Assembly: GCA_013398055.1 (NCBI GenBank)
Contig: VZRS01002651.1
Span: 62,001-126,000, forward strand
Length of the DNA stretch: 64,000 nucleotides
Direction: 5' to 3'
Source of the DNA: Ifrita kowaldi
Taxonomy: Eukaryota; Chordata; Aves; Passeriformes; Cinclosomatidae
Under the pieces are notes generated by a model. That model searched no databases, was not told the origin of the DNA, and worked only from the letters and a program-made list of their open reading frames with translations. Position numbers and translations under genes: made by a program. Positions 24,331 through 38,200 of the stretch are shown here, in pieces. How positions within the stretch are numbered: position 1 is the stretch's first letter; each line of letters opens with the position of its first letter.

Positions 24331-27300
24331 AATAAATGCAGCTATAAATAGCTACCTTTTATTTTTTAAAAATGTAGGGAGATCTGTTAGCTTTTATTTC
24401 AAACTACTGAAAGAAAGGGACAGTGTACAATAAAAGTCTTAGGTTTGGCACCCATTTGCTTTCAAGTAAATAAACTTTTTAATCTGCATTTATACATTTA
24501 ATTTTGTAAAGTTTAGATGTCTGTTGCTTTCTGCTCATCCTTCTCACAACACTGGAAAAGAAAAAATCCACCTTTTATGTGGTAATCATAAATTGCATTT
24601 TGCCTCCCTCATGAAGGGGAAGTATTACCTGCTTTTTGCAGAATTCTTAATGCTTTTGCTTTGTGCCTATATTTCAGTGCTTCTCTGTATAGTTTGTTAA
24701 GGTGCTTTGTCATCTCAGAATAAGTAGCGTGATCTTCAACTGCATTTTTTTCACCTGTGCTGTGGATATGCTGTAGAAAATGCATGGTTAGACATAAATT
24801 CCTTTTTTCTGAAGTAACTTGCTGAGACAATTCTGTGCAGTTAGTTTATAAAGCTTCTGAATTTTCTGCGTTATCTTCCCCCTTTTTACAGTTCTGTTTC
24901 ATGTATTTTTAATTTCATGCCTTTCACTTTGGACTCCTGCTAAAATTTTCCCTTGCCAGTCCTGCTTTTTTTTATTCTTTAAAAAGCGAATACCAAATAC
25001 ACGGTACCTTCAGAGAAACAAATATTTACCCCGCAAAAAATTATAGAGGTGAATAAATTTGCTGCAAGAGCTAACGTGAAAATGTCTTTGCAGGTTAGAT
25101 TTCAAGCCGGCTGTAGCAGTCATTCAGATTACAGCTGAAAATATATACATGTCCATTGCCTTGAGAGTTTTTATAGAGGATGAGTGCTTTGTAAATCATC
25201 TTGAGCAGCACTTGGACTTCAATTAGTCCCTGGTTTCTGTGCTGCAACAGGGAAGGGTCTGTGCAGGCTGGCATGTCCTGCATAGCTGTGATGGATGGGG
25301 GTCTCCAGCAAAATCCTGAGGCACAGCTGGGGACGGACATCTTCACAGGGGGTGTTGGTGGCTGAGTCATCCTCTCTTCCCACTTGTTCCTGTCCTGCTC
25401 CCTGTTTTTTCTGGGGGGTGGGTGAGGTGGACAAGCTGGGCTGGATGTGAGCACTGGTTGAACCATAGCCAAAGCCCCTGGAAGGCGATGGTGCCACTTC
25501 CACTGTGCCGGCTGCCAGCAGAGAGTTGGGGCCCAGTGCAGCAGAGAGGAGGTGGAATAACCCCCCTTTTCCTCCTCCGCCTTTCTCCTTCCAGCGATTT
25601 CACAGGATCTTGTGACTTGTGGCCAAATCCTGCCCATGAGGGCACTTAGCTGCCATGGGCCTCTCCTCTTGGCCGCTGACAACGCTCATGGCTGGCCCAG
25701 AGCCGAGCAGATTGCACAAGGGTGCAGCTGGTGGCAGATCCCTCCGTGCCCCTCTCGCTCCTTGTTTGCTGGAATGACACAGCAGGGCTCAGCACGTGCC
25801 CCCCATAGCCCCTGAGCACAGTGCTTTACACGGTATTCCTTTGTAGGCACCCCGAGGGGTTTTACCTCCCGTCTCCTGTGCTCCTCTCTTGGCTGCACCA
25901 GAAAGGTTGATCTGTGTGTGCAGGCCTTGCCACACCTCCTCAACAGGCCCGTGGAACATGCACAATTAATACGGCATTAATTAATTATGGGGAGAACTTG
26001 CTGCTGGCACAAGAACCAAGGCTTGCAGCTTATAAAGTGAATCCTTTGATGCTGAGCTTTAAAGAACGTTTCCATCAACTCAAGCCAGCAGAGAGATTCT
26101 GTGATATTTATACCCTCCCTCCATACAGACTCCAGAGCACAGGGTTTGGCCACTCTGGGCACCAGCAAAAAAAGCAGTGGTGGTAAAGGAGGAGGGTTCA
26201 GAAAGCATAACCAGGGCTTGACCCTCAGGAGTAAAACGGCACAAGTCCTGGGTGAAAATGCTGGGGCTGAGCCAGATACGGTTTGTTGAGCCAGCTCAAT
26301 AGGTACGAAAAGTGACCTCCTGGACTTGCTGAAATAAACAGGAGTTGTCTCACTGTCTCCAGCAATTCCTGCAGTTTTATCCTGTGTGTGTGAGTAAATT
26401 TGTAGGCTTGCACTGTGCTTCTACTTACTTGCCAATGTTTGGGGAGAGAGAGATGAAAGAGTGACTGTGCCTGTTTGGTTTATGCAATACTGAGAATTTC
26501 TCCCTTTCTACTTCCTCCTTCTCGGTAGTGCAGAAGGAAGTAGCCCTGGTCCCTGCTGGTCCGCAAACCAGTTACTCATTTCAGTTCTGCCACTTGAGTG
26601 GGTCCTTGTGTATTTCCTAGTGGGGGAAATCTCCCTTTATGTATGTAAGTTCCTCCTTCCTAGTCTCTCTTTTGTTCTGATTTCTTCCAAGCAATCTGTC
26701 TCCTTCAATTTTTAACTTCTTTGCTGGCTTTCGCTTCCTCTCCATGATTCAGTGAAGGCGTTTTGTCAGAAAAACCCTCTGTACAAAATACTTCTTTGTT
26801 CCCTTTTTTGTTTTGTTTTTCTGTGTTATACTTCTTTGTATCTCACTTCCCTGGAAACTTCCTTAGTAGTCTTACTACCTCTGGGCTTTTAGCTTCATTA
26901 CTCTGGGTAGTCATTACTGTGTTGCTGGGTGTGTAATTGTTCGAGGCACCTTCATCTTTTTATTAGAGGTTTGGGTTTTTTTACTGCTCTTTAAATACTA
27001 ATAGGCAGTGGTGACAAATATTGTTATTAAATACATGAGGCTTGTCTCATCACTGCTCTACAGCTTGCTTGGTGGTTTTTTGCTTGTTGAAAGTGAATGT
27101 AACCGACTCACAGGAGTCATTCTCTACTTCCACTTTATGTTCTCAGGGATGCAGTGTGTGCTGTGGAGTAGTGGTGAACAGGCCACATACAGTAGAAGGT
27201 TTAGTGCAGGATTTGAAGCCTTGGAGCTCAGCAAAGTAGAAACGAGGGATAGCACTTAATGTCTGTAAGAGCTAGAACATTTATAGATCTTCAATTTTTA

Positions 27301-30300
27301 CACCCCCTCTCAGTTTTAAAATCATGCAGAATGAAAAACAAGCAGAGGAACTGGCAGTGACAGCAGAGGTAACAGTGATGCTGAGCTGAGCTGTGTTTGT
27401 GATGGGCAGACCTGAAAGCAGCTGGGCTGTTAGAGGAGTCAGTATTTGCTGCTGGCCTCGTGCCACACCATTATCACTGTGTGCAATAGCAATGGCTGAA
27501 TCTCAGAAAGTTTGGCGCTGATTCAGTTCAACAGAACACCCAGAAGTAAATCCAGATGTCTTTTAAATTGGTTGGATCTGTAGGGTGATGGTGAGTTCTC
27601 CATAATTATGATTTTCTTGTGAGAGTTCTGGGAGAATCTAGCTAGTCCAGAATAACCCTGAGAACACAGCTTCTCAGGCATGGCCTTTCTGGTGCTCCAT
27701 CATTTGCAGTGAGAACATGTGTGCACAAAAACTCCACTGGAACTCAGACAAGAGTTAACAATCAAAATTTATTTTAAAGCTGAGAAGTTCTGGTTATTTT
27801 TTTTTAATCTGACACGTGTATCTCCATGTGCATGTACATATTTAGATCCTGTGGAAAGAGGGCTTGCTCAAGTACTTGGGTTTTATGCAGAGAGACTGTA
27901 ACTTTTCCTTTTTCTTTTGAAGCTAATTAGCACTTAGAATGTGTTACAACCATTTCTTTTAGGCAGAGTTGTAAAATTACTGCCTATGATGAAACAAAAA
28001 ATGGGTGCAGAAGATGGTGGAAGGTGCCTTTTGTGTCACAGGAGCTGCTAAGTAGGCTCAGAAGTGCTGTCCTCCCCACATCTCTGCAGCAACAAGCAGG
28101 CACAAGGGAGTTAGCCTGTGTTTGAGTCTAGAGGCCTGGGTTTGCACTGATCTTTCAGTCCGTTTTTACTGGTTCAAGTGTACAGAGTCAGCAGTACTGT
28201 ATGTGTTTGAAATCTCTAGGTTGGCCTAAAATTGTAGATGGGGCTTAATCAGCTGTTTTTAATGCTTTCTAACTGTGTGCATTCCATAAGCCACTTCCTG
28301 AAGAGTACTAATGTGAAGTCTAATCCACAAACAGTCTTGGCACCAGTTTGGAAGCTGAAATAATCAGAGTATTATAACCTACTGTGAATAAAGGTAGCTC
28401 ACACTGATAATTTTATCCTGAAATGGCTTGGCCCCACTCTGAAGCATTTTCACTGCACAGTTTTATAAGTCAGTATAACATCAACAACATAAAGGCTGTA
28501 AAAATATCAATTGTTGTATAAAACATGTCTCTTGGCCAGCTATAAATTACACATATGCTTTAAATAATTTGAGCATCAGGGCAGTCACACCTCAATAGAT
28601 CCTGACAACTGGAAGAGCAGGGACATCTTCCATATGAATAAAATGCCCAGCATGTCATTATGACTTGAAGTTATGGTTATCTACTAAAGTAACTGCTCCC
28701 AATGTCATTCAGAATTGGGATGAAAGTAAATTATTCTTATTTGATAATTTTCTTGGTTTTTCGTATGGGACCACAGTACAAGGGAATCTCGTACAGAAGG
28801 ATGTTGTGGTTGTTCAGCAGAAAACAATTACTGATGTGAGTAGCTCAGTACTTTTTCATGTGGTTTTACAGTAAGACCTGTGAATGTCCCTTGACTGTAG
28901 AGTTAAGGAAAGATATCTGTCAAAAATCAGTCACCAGATTCAAATTTGTACAGCAACTGTGAATAGGTGTCACAATTTTGCACCAAAATTTTTAGGCAGT
29001 TGAAGTTCTGACACAGGCTTGTTAAAGCTTGTGAATTCCTAGGGAGGTGTCTTAATGCCTTGTATTTATTCAAACTCTGTCCCACTCAGGGTGTGGTGGT
29101 CTCATCCACGTGGTCATTTTTAGTGTGCTAGGGAACCTAGTTAGAACAGACTGCTTCCCCAGTCCTCCCATTCCTAGGAAACTAGAGGGGGAAATAGGAC
29201 CCTGCAGAGGAAAAGGTAGTTTTGTAAGTGAATAGGTTCGCAGGGAGAAAGTTATAATGTGGCTGTGAAATCATACTTGGTATGGAGATGGTGACCAGGA
29301 AATGATTATTCACAGTTCCTAACAGAACAGCGAATCCAGAGATTCAAGATAAGTCATTGGGCAACATGTCTGAAAGAAACAAGAATGAGGGTGCATCACT
29401 ACATGAAAGAAATCATTGCAGGAAGATATTTGCAGGGCTGGAAGTGTGAATGGATCTCTAAAAGGAACCAGATAAACCTGTGGAGAGAGGGATAGGCCAT
29501 GTGGTCAGTCTGGAAACAGTGGCCTGAGTGCAACCACAGCTCATGACGTCCTTAAACCACAGATTACAGAGGCTGAGATAAGTAATATATATTATGGTAG
29601 AGATTGCTTCATGTTTCCTTATTCCTTAAACATTTTGCTTATACAACCACTGCTGTAGATGTTTGGGTAGATGGGTGGGGGATCTTTTCTAGTATGGTAG
29701 TTTTTATATTTTTCTCCATCTCCAGTGATTTGACAGTAGTGTGGATGCCATCCAAGCAGATATATATTCAGTACACATATGCTGCGCCAGAGGGCTCTTT
29801 TAGGTGATAACTAACTCATCAGCTAGAGGCCACAGAAAAAAAGTTAAGTGGGGGGATTTGCCTTTAAGCAATTCTGACAAAAGTCTCTTTACACAACAGC
29901 TGACTGGATTGCTGAATGTAATGCCAAGGGCAGCAAGAGAGGAAAAAAAAAAGTCATGTAAATTAGCTGGCAAGGGAACAGGGCAAAGCTATCTGGTAAG
30001 GAGGGGAATGGGAGAGAAGGGCAGGCAGCCACCTCCTGGAGCTTCAGCTTTAGGGACCAGGTTTGCTCCAAGTGCTTGAGAAACAAATTCTGAAGTTGGA
30101 ACTGGGGAAAATGTGGAGAGCCTCTCTCCATAGCATAGAAGCCTTCAGTGGATTGTAGTCGCCCCTATTTGCTATTCTGTTATCCCTGGCATTTGTTTCT
30201 CCCATACACCCTCAAAGAATTGCTTTCATTTTTCTGCCGTTGTTCAGTCCAAGATCCAGTTTGACCTATGCCCCTTTTATGGCCCTGTCTCACAGCCACG

Positions 30301-31055
30301 TAAATGTGTAACACGAATTTCAGTTCTGCTTCCTCTCTTGCCCCAAACAACAGTTTGTGTTTCTGGGTGTAGTCATTACAAAAAGTTATTCAGTATTACT
30401 TGTGATTTGAAATGGTAAATTAAAAACTGGCTGGAAGAGACTGGTAGTGCTTCTGATCTGTATCCCCTTTCCTAAGGTGCTTTATAAAATACCGTATGTT
30501 GTTATTCACTCTGGCCTGGATGTTCTTGGCTCTCTCCCACTTAGTGATTCACAAGATGTCTGTGAGATTCATTTTTGTAAATGTGGTTCTCCCCCTTCCC
30601 GCTGTATTTTCTCCCCTCCCTTCTCCTTTGTTTTCGAGTTGGTTAAATAAAACCCGTGGTGCATGTAAGGGACAGAGTGCAGTCTCCGACATACCATCGG
30701 AAGAGATCTAAGATAGGGTGTAGAATTTTCCCCCTGATTTTCGAGTGGGAGATTAGAATAGTTTGCAAAGCTTTTCTGCAGCTCCCCCTCCTCTTCCTCT
30801 GCTCTTCTGCAGCTCTGTGTGTCCTGTGCCTCTCTCAAGGTATTTTTTTCTAGTAAAAAATCAGCGCCTTGTGCCCTCTGAACTCTCCTGGCTGTCCCTG
30901 GGGAGAGGGGAGCTGGGTGCAGTGGGGTCTTTTGTGCGAGGGCAGAGCTGCAGATCCCAGTGCTGGCTGCTGTAAGCAGGCAGGGGTGTTTGCGGGGCTC
31001 GCATGCCAGAGCCTCTTCAAACAGCTCTGCTCAAAGGCATGAGCTGGGCTCACTT
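24331..31055 (+). other. ETV6: ETV6 intron 2 segment, no gene seen
   Basis: Intronic sequence with one GC-richer block at about 25250-25900 that leaves open a 195-codon minus-strand frame (25095-25682). That frame has no recognisable domain and low-complexity Pro/Trp-rich composition, so I do not annotate it. The part at 25090-25230 is unusually free of low-complexity sequence, and I could not assign it to any repeat. Confidence 0.5.
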
Positions 31056-31160
31056 CTGAGGGAAATTTCCTTTTTGGGGAAGTTGCTGCAAAGGAATTTC
31101 CTGTGTGGGCAGACAGAGCTTCCTGACTTGAAGGCTTCTTGGAAGGGAAACCGTTTCATA
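31056..31160 (+). repeat. GGAAATTTCC-palindrome element, copy 2 (best preserved)
   Basis: GGGAAATTTCCTTTTTGGGG begins at 31060. AAAGGAATTTCCTGTGTGGG follows at 31090, then GCAGACAGAGCTTCCTGAC and GGAAGGGAAACCG near 31141. It aligns with copy 1 along its length. Its second half also aligns with the reverse complement of the copy at 46665 (AGGAAATTTCCTGTG..CAACAGACATTCC). This copy is the best reference for the family in this window. Confidence 0.55.
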
Positions 31161-34100
31161 ATGAAATGATAAATTAAAGACATACCAGCCCTGGTTCGCT
31201 TCAAAACAGCTATTGAGAGAGCTCGGGCGGTGCACCATTATACTCCTGCGCAGAATGAAAATAAATTGCATCCTGACAGGATTCTCCATAGTAGACCATA
31301 TCCTTCCTCTCAGCCTTCCTCCCTGTAGGTCTCCCTTTCCTCCTCCTTTCCCCCTCCCCTGCTGTTTGCTTCACTGTCATCTGTCTTTTGCAGCCCCCTC
31401 TAACCAACAGGCACAGGGGCGTGAGGTCGGGGAGTGTTTGCTAAATGTGCTCCTTCCTCCATGGAGCAGTCAGCTCTGGTTTAAGCCCTGCTGTGCTGGC
31501 CAGCAGGGTGAGTGCCCTGGGTGGAAGTCACAGAAATGGCACAGGGCTGCCCTCAAAACTGGTGCCATTGCTGCTGATGTGGTTGTGGCAAGGAGAAATT
31601 AGGGGTATCCTCAGAGTTCTAAGTCAGTGCCTGTAAGGAACGTCTTGGTGCGGTTATGAAAATATCTGAGAGGAAGTGTTGCAGATAACTGTTTCCTGTT
31701 AAATAAGAGGGAAAAAAGGACCTTTGCTCCATCCCAGTCAAGACACGATGGAGGGAGGGCATCGCCAGAGAGCTCAAGCTGTTTTCAGTGGGCACCAACC
31801 AGCTCATACCGTTTCCCTGCTCTGCCCCGTTGCGACCTGTGGAAAAGGGAAGGCCAGTGCTTGTGGGTGTCTGTGCCCTAAGGGACGCCCATAGCTGTGA
31901 GCTCAGCTGGGCTGGGTGAAGAGCTTTGGTCAGACTGCTGGGGTACAAATATGTCATACCTGCAGATGGAGGATATGATTTCAGATGGCACAGGGGTAGG
32001 GGGAACAAACAAGTGAGAGTTTTGTGTTACCTTTCTTTGTCTCAATTATACTGTCTGTAAACTTGAGGGGTGATTCTGCCCCCAACACCTAGTTCCACAA
32101 AGTGGTCTGACATGCACTGATACAAGTGTGGCATCAGCATTTTCTTTTCTTTGTGGAGAGAAAGCCTTTATTCCCTGCCTCCTATTTGGCTGGCAATTAA
32201 ACCTGTTTTAATTCTTTGCAGGACTCCCCAGAATTATGTGTGCATTATGTGCCTTGTTATTCCAAGGAGGCCTTATCCCTCTCCATTGCTTAGTGAGTTT
32301 CTTTGGAGTTTTGAAACACTGAAATCACTGGAAGAACACTGCATGATTTTATAATAAATACTGTAGTTTTGGGAAATTTTTCTTAAGAATGCGTATGATG
32401 GAGTTCCATGACAGTGAAAGAATTTGAGGTTCTATTTGTGGTTTTTAAAGCAAGTTTTTAGCCTGTGTAAAGAAAAACTAGAAAAGGTGGTTCACATGGC
32501 TCAGAAGTCATATACAAAGGACCCTGAAGTGGATAAATACTGGGCTCATAACTTTTATGCTGTCACCACCTCCTGATAGCATTAAATTAATGATTAAAAT
32601 CAATGTACTACATACTGTTTGCCTAAGTTGCTCCTCTTTTTTGTCCTTGCTAATGTACCAGCTAGTCTCCACCTAAAGAAATATCACTGCATTTTCTATA
32701 TTGCCTGCCTCCTTCTTAGGCTAGGGTGATGTACACCTCTCTCTTTGTGTGCTTGACACAGCCTCAGCCAGCTGTGGGGTTTGTCATCCCTCCTTTCCAA
32801 ACTGTGAGCTCCCATTATCCCATCTTCCCCCCAGACAACACACAACTCATTTCTGTCACCTTTCTGTTCTGAGCAAAAACTACACAGAATTACTTCTAAT
32901 CTGCTCAGAAATAAAATGCAGGTAGCATCCTGTGATGGTGGCAGCTATAGCCATGCCAGGAGGAAATCTGAGTGAGAGCACAATGATGAACTGCTTATAA
33001 AACAGAACAGTTTCACCAAGGTTTTGTGTGTAATAGAGGTTTACATTGTTAATTAGGTGCCACTCCAGTCACCGTTCAGCTTCATGATAGTGAGTTCCAG
33101 TAAAATGTGGGTGGGAGGACACTTAATTTGTGCTGTTTTTTTCTTGCTTTAAATGCACACACTGCTTGTTCTTGGCATGATATCAAAAGAGTGCTGGAAG
33201 GAAATGAGGTAGAAAAGGGACATAAAAATCACGACCGCAGGACTGATCTCTAAGGGTATTGTTCCTGCTTCCGTGTGGAAAGCTCAGGGATTCCTGGTAG
33301 ACATTCTTGCTGGGGTGGCAGAAGGTGGAAATCTTACATTTCACTTCTGGAAATAGCAGGTCAATAGGGATTTCTCTAATCAGCTGAAAACTAGCAGTGA
33401 TGAAGTTTAAATAAATTGTAGGCAATTACTCCTGTCATAGGAATAGCTGTGGAAGACCAATGCAATGTCTTTGAGGACAAAGGAAAGACTGGAGAGGTGG
33501 GGTAGGATGCATCTTGCTTACCATTACTCTTGCTGATGATGTTCTAGGGCCTTATCTTGAGCTCTGTCCCTCCATGCAGCCTGTATTTCTGCTTGAAATT
33601 AGGAGGCTGGGCTATAGTACACGTCCCTGCTCCAGAACAGTTCATTTTGTTACATGTTTGTCTGCTTTGGTGGAATTTCTGTGACTTCCCTTGTGAGGCA
33701 ATTGAAGCCTTGCCCATAGGAGGCTAACATTCAGCCTCTGTTCTCCTTTGATCAAGCTAAGTTTCCATCTTCTGAATTACACTGAGTCAGACCACTCTAA
33801 ATCTCTGCTTGTGGGCTGCTTATACCAAATATTTGTGGGCATTTCTCTTGCTAGACTATTTGCTTCTCCTACAGTGCAGTATGAAATATGTGCAATGTTT
33901 GTGAAAGCTCAGCAGGGTTGGTGTTGGAAAAGTTGGGGAAGGAATAGGAAAGCCAAAGATCATTTCAAGGTAGCTATTCTTTGGATTCTTCTACTGTTCT
34001 GAGTCGCAGGTTGTCAGGACAGTAACTGGTGTTTTATCCAGCTGGATTTTGTCCTGATCATTTGAAATGCTTCCTTTTTCACCTCAGTGTAATTTACAGT

Positions 34101-35166
34101 CACGTATCTATTGCAGCAAGAAATGTTAACAGGAAAGAAATGTAAACACTCCAACTGTGTTTTACTTCCTCTAAATATCTATATGTTTGTGTTGAGAGAG
34201 TTATTAAATTAAGAATAAAATAAAGCTTTCCAGGCAGCCCTGGGAGCTGAGATAGATTCACCTCCTGAGGATCTGGAGGGAGGGAGAATGAGGTGTGCAG
34301 CAGTGCTGGTTGGTATGTTGCCCACTGTGATGGAATTTCAACATGCTAACAGAGGCTGTCCTACACCAGCTGCATTTGCTTCCCATGAGAAAGTGGAGTG
34401 GCATGGAGAACACTGAGGTTGGAAGAGAAAATTGGGGACATGAGTTTCCTCTCTTGCACAATCCCTATTTAGGCATTTTCAATCACTATGTCTGACTGTG
34501 TATGAAAATGTTTGACTTCTTAACTGCTGAAGGATGTAATATTTTCTCCAAGAAATTTGCCTCTTAGTATGTGAACAAATGTTACTTGAAGGGGAAGAGT
34601 GCCAAAAGGTGTGGCTCCCCATGTAAGTCACTTTACTAAAGCATGGATAACGTGGTAGTGAAGACCTGAATTAAAATTCAGCAGCAGGTACAGATAAGAC
34701 AGGCAATGTCAAATTGTTCATAGTCTTTAGTAATTTGCATCTTTTTTTTCCCAATGCTTCTCTTTTAATTTTTTTCCAGGACAGGTTGCAAGCAGTGTCT
34801 TAACTAAGCAAGGGGTATTGACAGTAGGTTTACTTTTTCAATTATCTTTCAAGGCCTTCTTGGAAATCGTTTAAAAGACTCTCTGAAATCCACAAACTAG
34901 AATTTGAAAATACTTGTCTTTTTTACAGAATGTCTTTTCAGTTCAGCAGTCTCAAAACCATAATCACTTGCATTTCCCTTGACTCTTTTACAAATGTCAG
35001 AGATGCAGCTCTGCCTAGCTAGACTAATGTGACTAGTCTGGTTTAAATGTTTTTGAGGATGGGCAGTCAGCTTTTTTGAAGCAGGTGGAGGGATGTGGTA
35101 TCTCTCTTCACACTGACACTATGATTCCTTATACCTGTAAAAAACTGAGAGACAAAATGATATTTT
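31161..35166 (+). other. ETV6: ETV6 intron 2 segment, no gene seen
   Basis: Intronic sequence without recognisable exon, RNA gene or repeat. A pyrimidine-rich stretch near 31300-31400 opens a 129-codon plus-strand frame that has no family resemblance. Confidence 0.5.
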
Positions 35167-35205
35167 TCTTAGGGAAATTTCCTTTCTAAGGAAGCTAGTC
35201 ATATG
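35167..35205 (+). repeat. GGAAATTTCC-palindrome element, copy 3 (short)
   Basis: AGGGAAATTTCCTTTCTAAGG at 35171, followed by AAGCTAG, matches the left part of copies 1 and 2 and then loses similarity. The match is short, so membership in the family is less certain than for the other copies. Confidence 0.35.
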
Positions 35206-38200
35206 AAATAACTATTATTATTTTTAAATCCAGTATGAGTTGAGGGAGTGCCCGGATTACACATTTCCTGGAAAAGGCCGTTGGTGACGTACCACTGACT
35301 AATGAAAATCGCCAGTTAGAAGAAGCTCTTTTCTATTAACTATTTGAAAAGGAAAGAGTGTTTTAAAAGCACAGGTCATTGACGTTTCCTTGTTCTTTCT
35401 TTTTTAACCCACCATCAATGGGCCTGTTTACATCATTAGCAGCTACAGATTCATGGCCCTGGCTGGAAAACACTACACTGTTCTGATATAACAAAATAAG
35501 TAAAACCAAAGCCTGATGGCTGTTACTCGCCTTTAATGAGGGCGTGCAGCTTAATGCCACAACCTAAAGTGCAGAGAGGAACAAGAGAAGTACAAAGGAG
35601 GCACAACAAGCATGACAGTAGATGAGTTGGATTTGCCATGAAAATCAGGATAATGCTTTATCTACTGGGGAGCAGCAGCCTGCAAAGAGCTCTGTCCAGG
35701 GGTTAAGGATGGAGTTTTGCACACGTATGAGAAATTCTGGTCAGAAAAGGAAAAAGCTGTAGGATAGAACTTCTGTATTTCATTGCTACTAATTCAGGTT
35801 TTTAAACTAGTGTCCAGGAAATCTGGGAGCAGATGAGCCAGAAGTTCTAAATACCATTTTAGCTGTTACGTCTAAGACTCTGGGAATTGTGTTGCTTATG
35901 CTCAGAAGAGCATGACTTGTGACTGCAATTTGTTCAACTCAAAACGACCTCCAAGCCTTACTGGAAGTAAACTTTAAAAACTGTCCCAAAACCACAAAAG
36001 CATAAAAATCTGCCCCCTCCTACTTATACCATAAGACATTTTTTAGTTTTAAAATTGTCATCCCGCAACATTTTGTTTTGAGTTTAACCCCAACAACATT
36101 AACGTGACAGAATTATGCAAACAAGGAAATTTCCATGGGCTGAATTGCACAATTTCAAGAAACAATCTGACTTACTAAATAAACATGAACGCTGATGTAT
36201 TAGCATTGAAGGGCTGTGCATTCTCTGTAGCTGTTGGAACAGACAGAATAAATACGCCTTTCTTCTTCCCTGTTCATTGACTTAGCACACAGGAGGGTAT
36301 GAATAGTACCTGGCTAAGTGTGTGTGCAGTGCCAAACCACAGGGGTTGTTTGGAGGGCTGCTGCCTGAGATTTACTATTCAGTCAAAGAAGTAGCTCTAA
36401 GGGAGGATACTCACAATGCTGCTATAGGTGTTAAAACTGTGCACTGGAAGTCTAAAGTGTTTCCTAGTGCTTTAAAGGTTTTCCTTTGTACTTTCATAGG
36501 ATGCTGTATGGCCTCTGATAGCAGCTACTCTGGGATATAGTAAGAATTTCCAACTCCACCACAAATATTTCTGTGAAAGACGCAATGTAGGCACCAACCC
36601 GGCAATGATCTACATTTCAGCTTTCAGCAACGTGCTGTACTTCAACCAAATAACCTTATATTCTTACCTAGAAACCTTAAGCCCGCCAAACTACATCCTA
36701 GGTACTCTCCCATAAATGAACTACTAGGCTGTATTGTTTTACTGGTGTTTCCACTCTGTAAATTCACCTCAGGCCCTGTTGTGCCTCTAAGGGCAGAATA
36801 CCTTTTTTGTCTTTCAGTGCTATAGCTTCCATTATTACCAGGGTGCTTGGCTATTGTAGGGATGAGTCTTACAGAAATTAACATAATTAAGTGATTAAGG
36901 TAAGTAAAAATCCAGTACCAGCCTCTACCTTTGCCCTAGTGAAAACCAAAACCAGTAATGGCCATGAGCACGTTGATCTGGGATATGTCAGATGTGTAGC
37001 TGTTGGAGGAGTGGGATTATAGAAGAATCATCCAGCAGGATTAATGGCTGGAGCAGTCTGAGCAGCTGATGGAGCTGGTACTATTTTAAACAGGATTACT
37101 GTAGAGAGGATTCAATTTGGGGGTGCTTTCTGAAGGGTGATTCTGTAGTGTCCCACCCTCTGCGATGTTTGTAGGGGAAGATACTTGGATTTACCCTGAG
37201 CAGTGCATGGGAGAAACAGCCAAATTCTCAGGAGGCTCAATAACAAGTTTTGCTTGCAAACTTTAAAGCATTCAAGTAGAATAAGGTACTTAGTAAATTT
37301 TGAAACATCCAGACAGAGTAAGGCACTTTGCAAACTTCAACGTCGTGAGCCAGTCAGCTGTTCCTCCAGTCTCCCATAGATCTGCTTAGAGGTCTCTTCT
37401 AAACCTGGTGGCCTTAGAGCCCTGTGTGCTGCTCACATGAATCTGGAGTTCTTGGTGGAGTTTTCCAAGTCAAGGTTTATGAGAGTGCCTGAGATGTGTG
37501 CAAAACCTGAGATTTATTGACTTTCCCGTGGTTATCACTTGCCACAAAAACCTGTGTCCTGTGCAGACTGAAGGTGTATAATATTTGTGGAAGGGATTAG
37601 AGTTCAGACTGAGATGATGAGAGAGTGAGTTGATCTGAGCAAAAGGATTACATGAGGAGTTAGGGAATTGCATAGGTGCTTTCTGTGAAACCAAGAGTGG
37701 AGGGTACACAAGAGACCTTTGGTTTGCTCTGTGAAAAAACAGGGATCCAGACATAAGCTACCTGCACTGGGATAGAAAACTGTCATATTTGGCATCATGT
37801 GACTTGCAAATGTGTGCAAAACACATTATTCCAGCAGAAGTAGTTGATTTTTCTGAAGGCTTAGTCAATGAATATAAATGAATCAATATACTCTTACATT
37901 TTATTGGGTGATTATCAACTGGTGAGACTCCTCAGCAGAATGATGGATGTGGTTTCTTTATCTGACTGTCAGACAGAGAGTTTATGTGTCATTCTTCACT
38001 TACGTGAGTTTGCCCAGGGCTTGCATTATTGGTAAAAAACTGTCCCATTTGCTGTATTTAATGATCTACAGGTTATCAAGCCTTCTGCAATCCTTTACAG
38101 GCTGTGACAATTTATTGCATGATGCTTCTTACTTTTCCTACCTAGAAGAAGGTCCTTTGCAAGGATAAACACATTAATTTCTAGAAAATATGTCTAAATC

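Noticed and set aside
25095..25682. Longest ORF in the window, 195 codons, minus strand
   Set aside because: No recognisable domain, no start or splice context, overlaps other frames in a GC-rich intron block. Consistent with chance.
36121..36135. AAGGAAATTTCC core considered as a further member of the palindrome family
   Set aside because: The flanking blocks shared by the other copies are missing.
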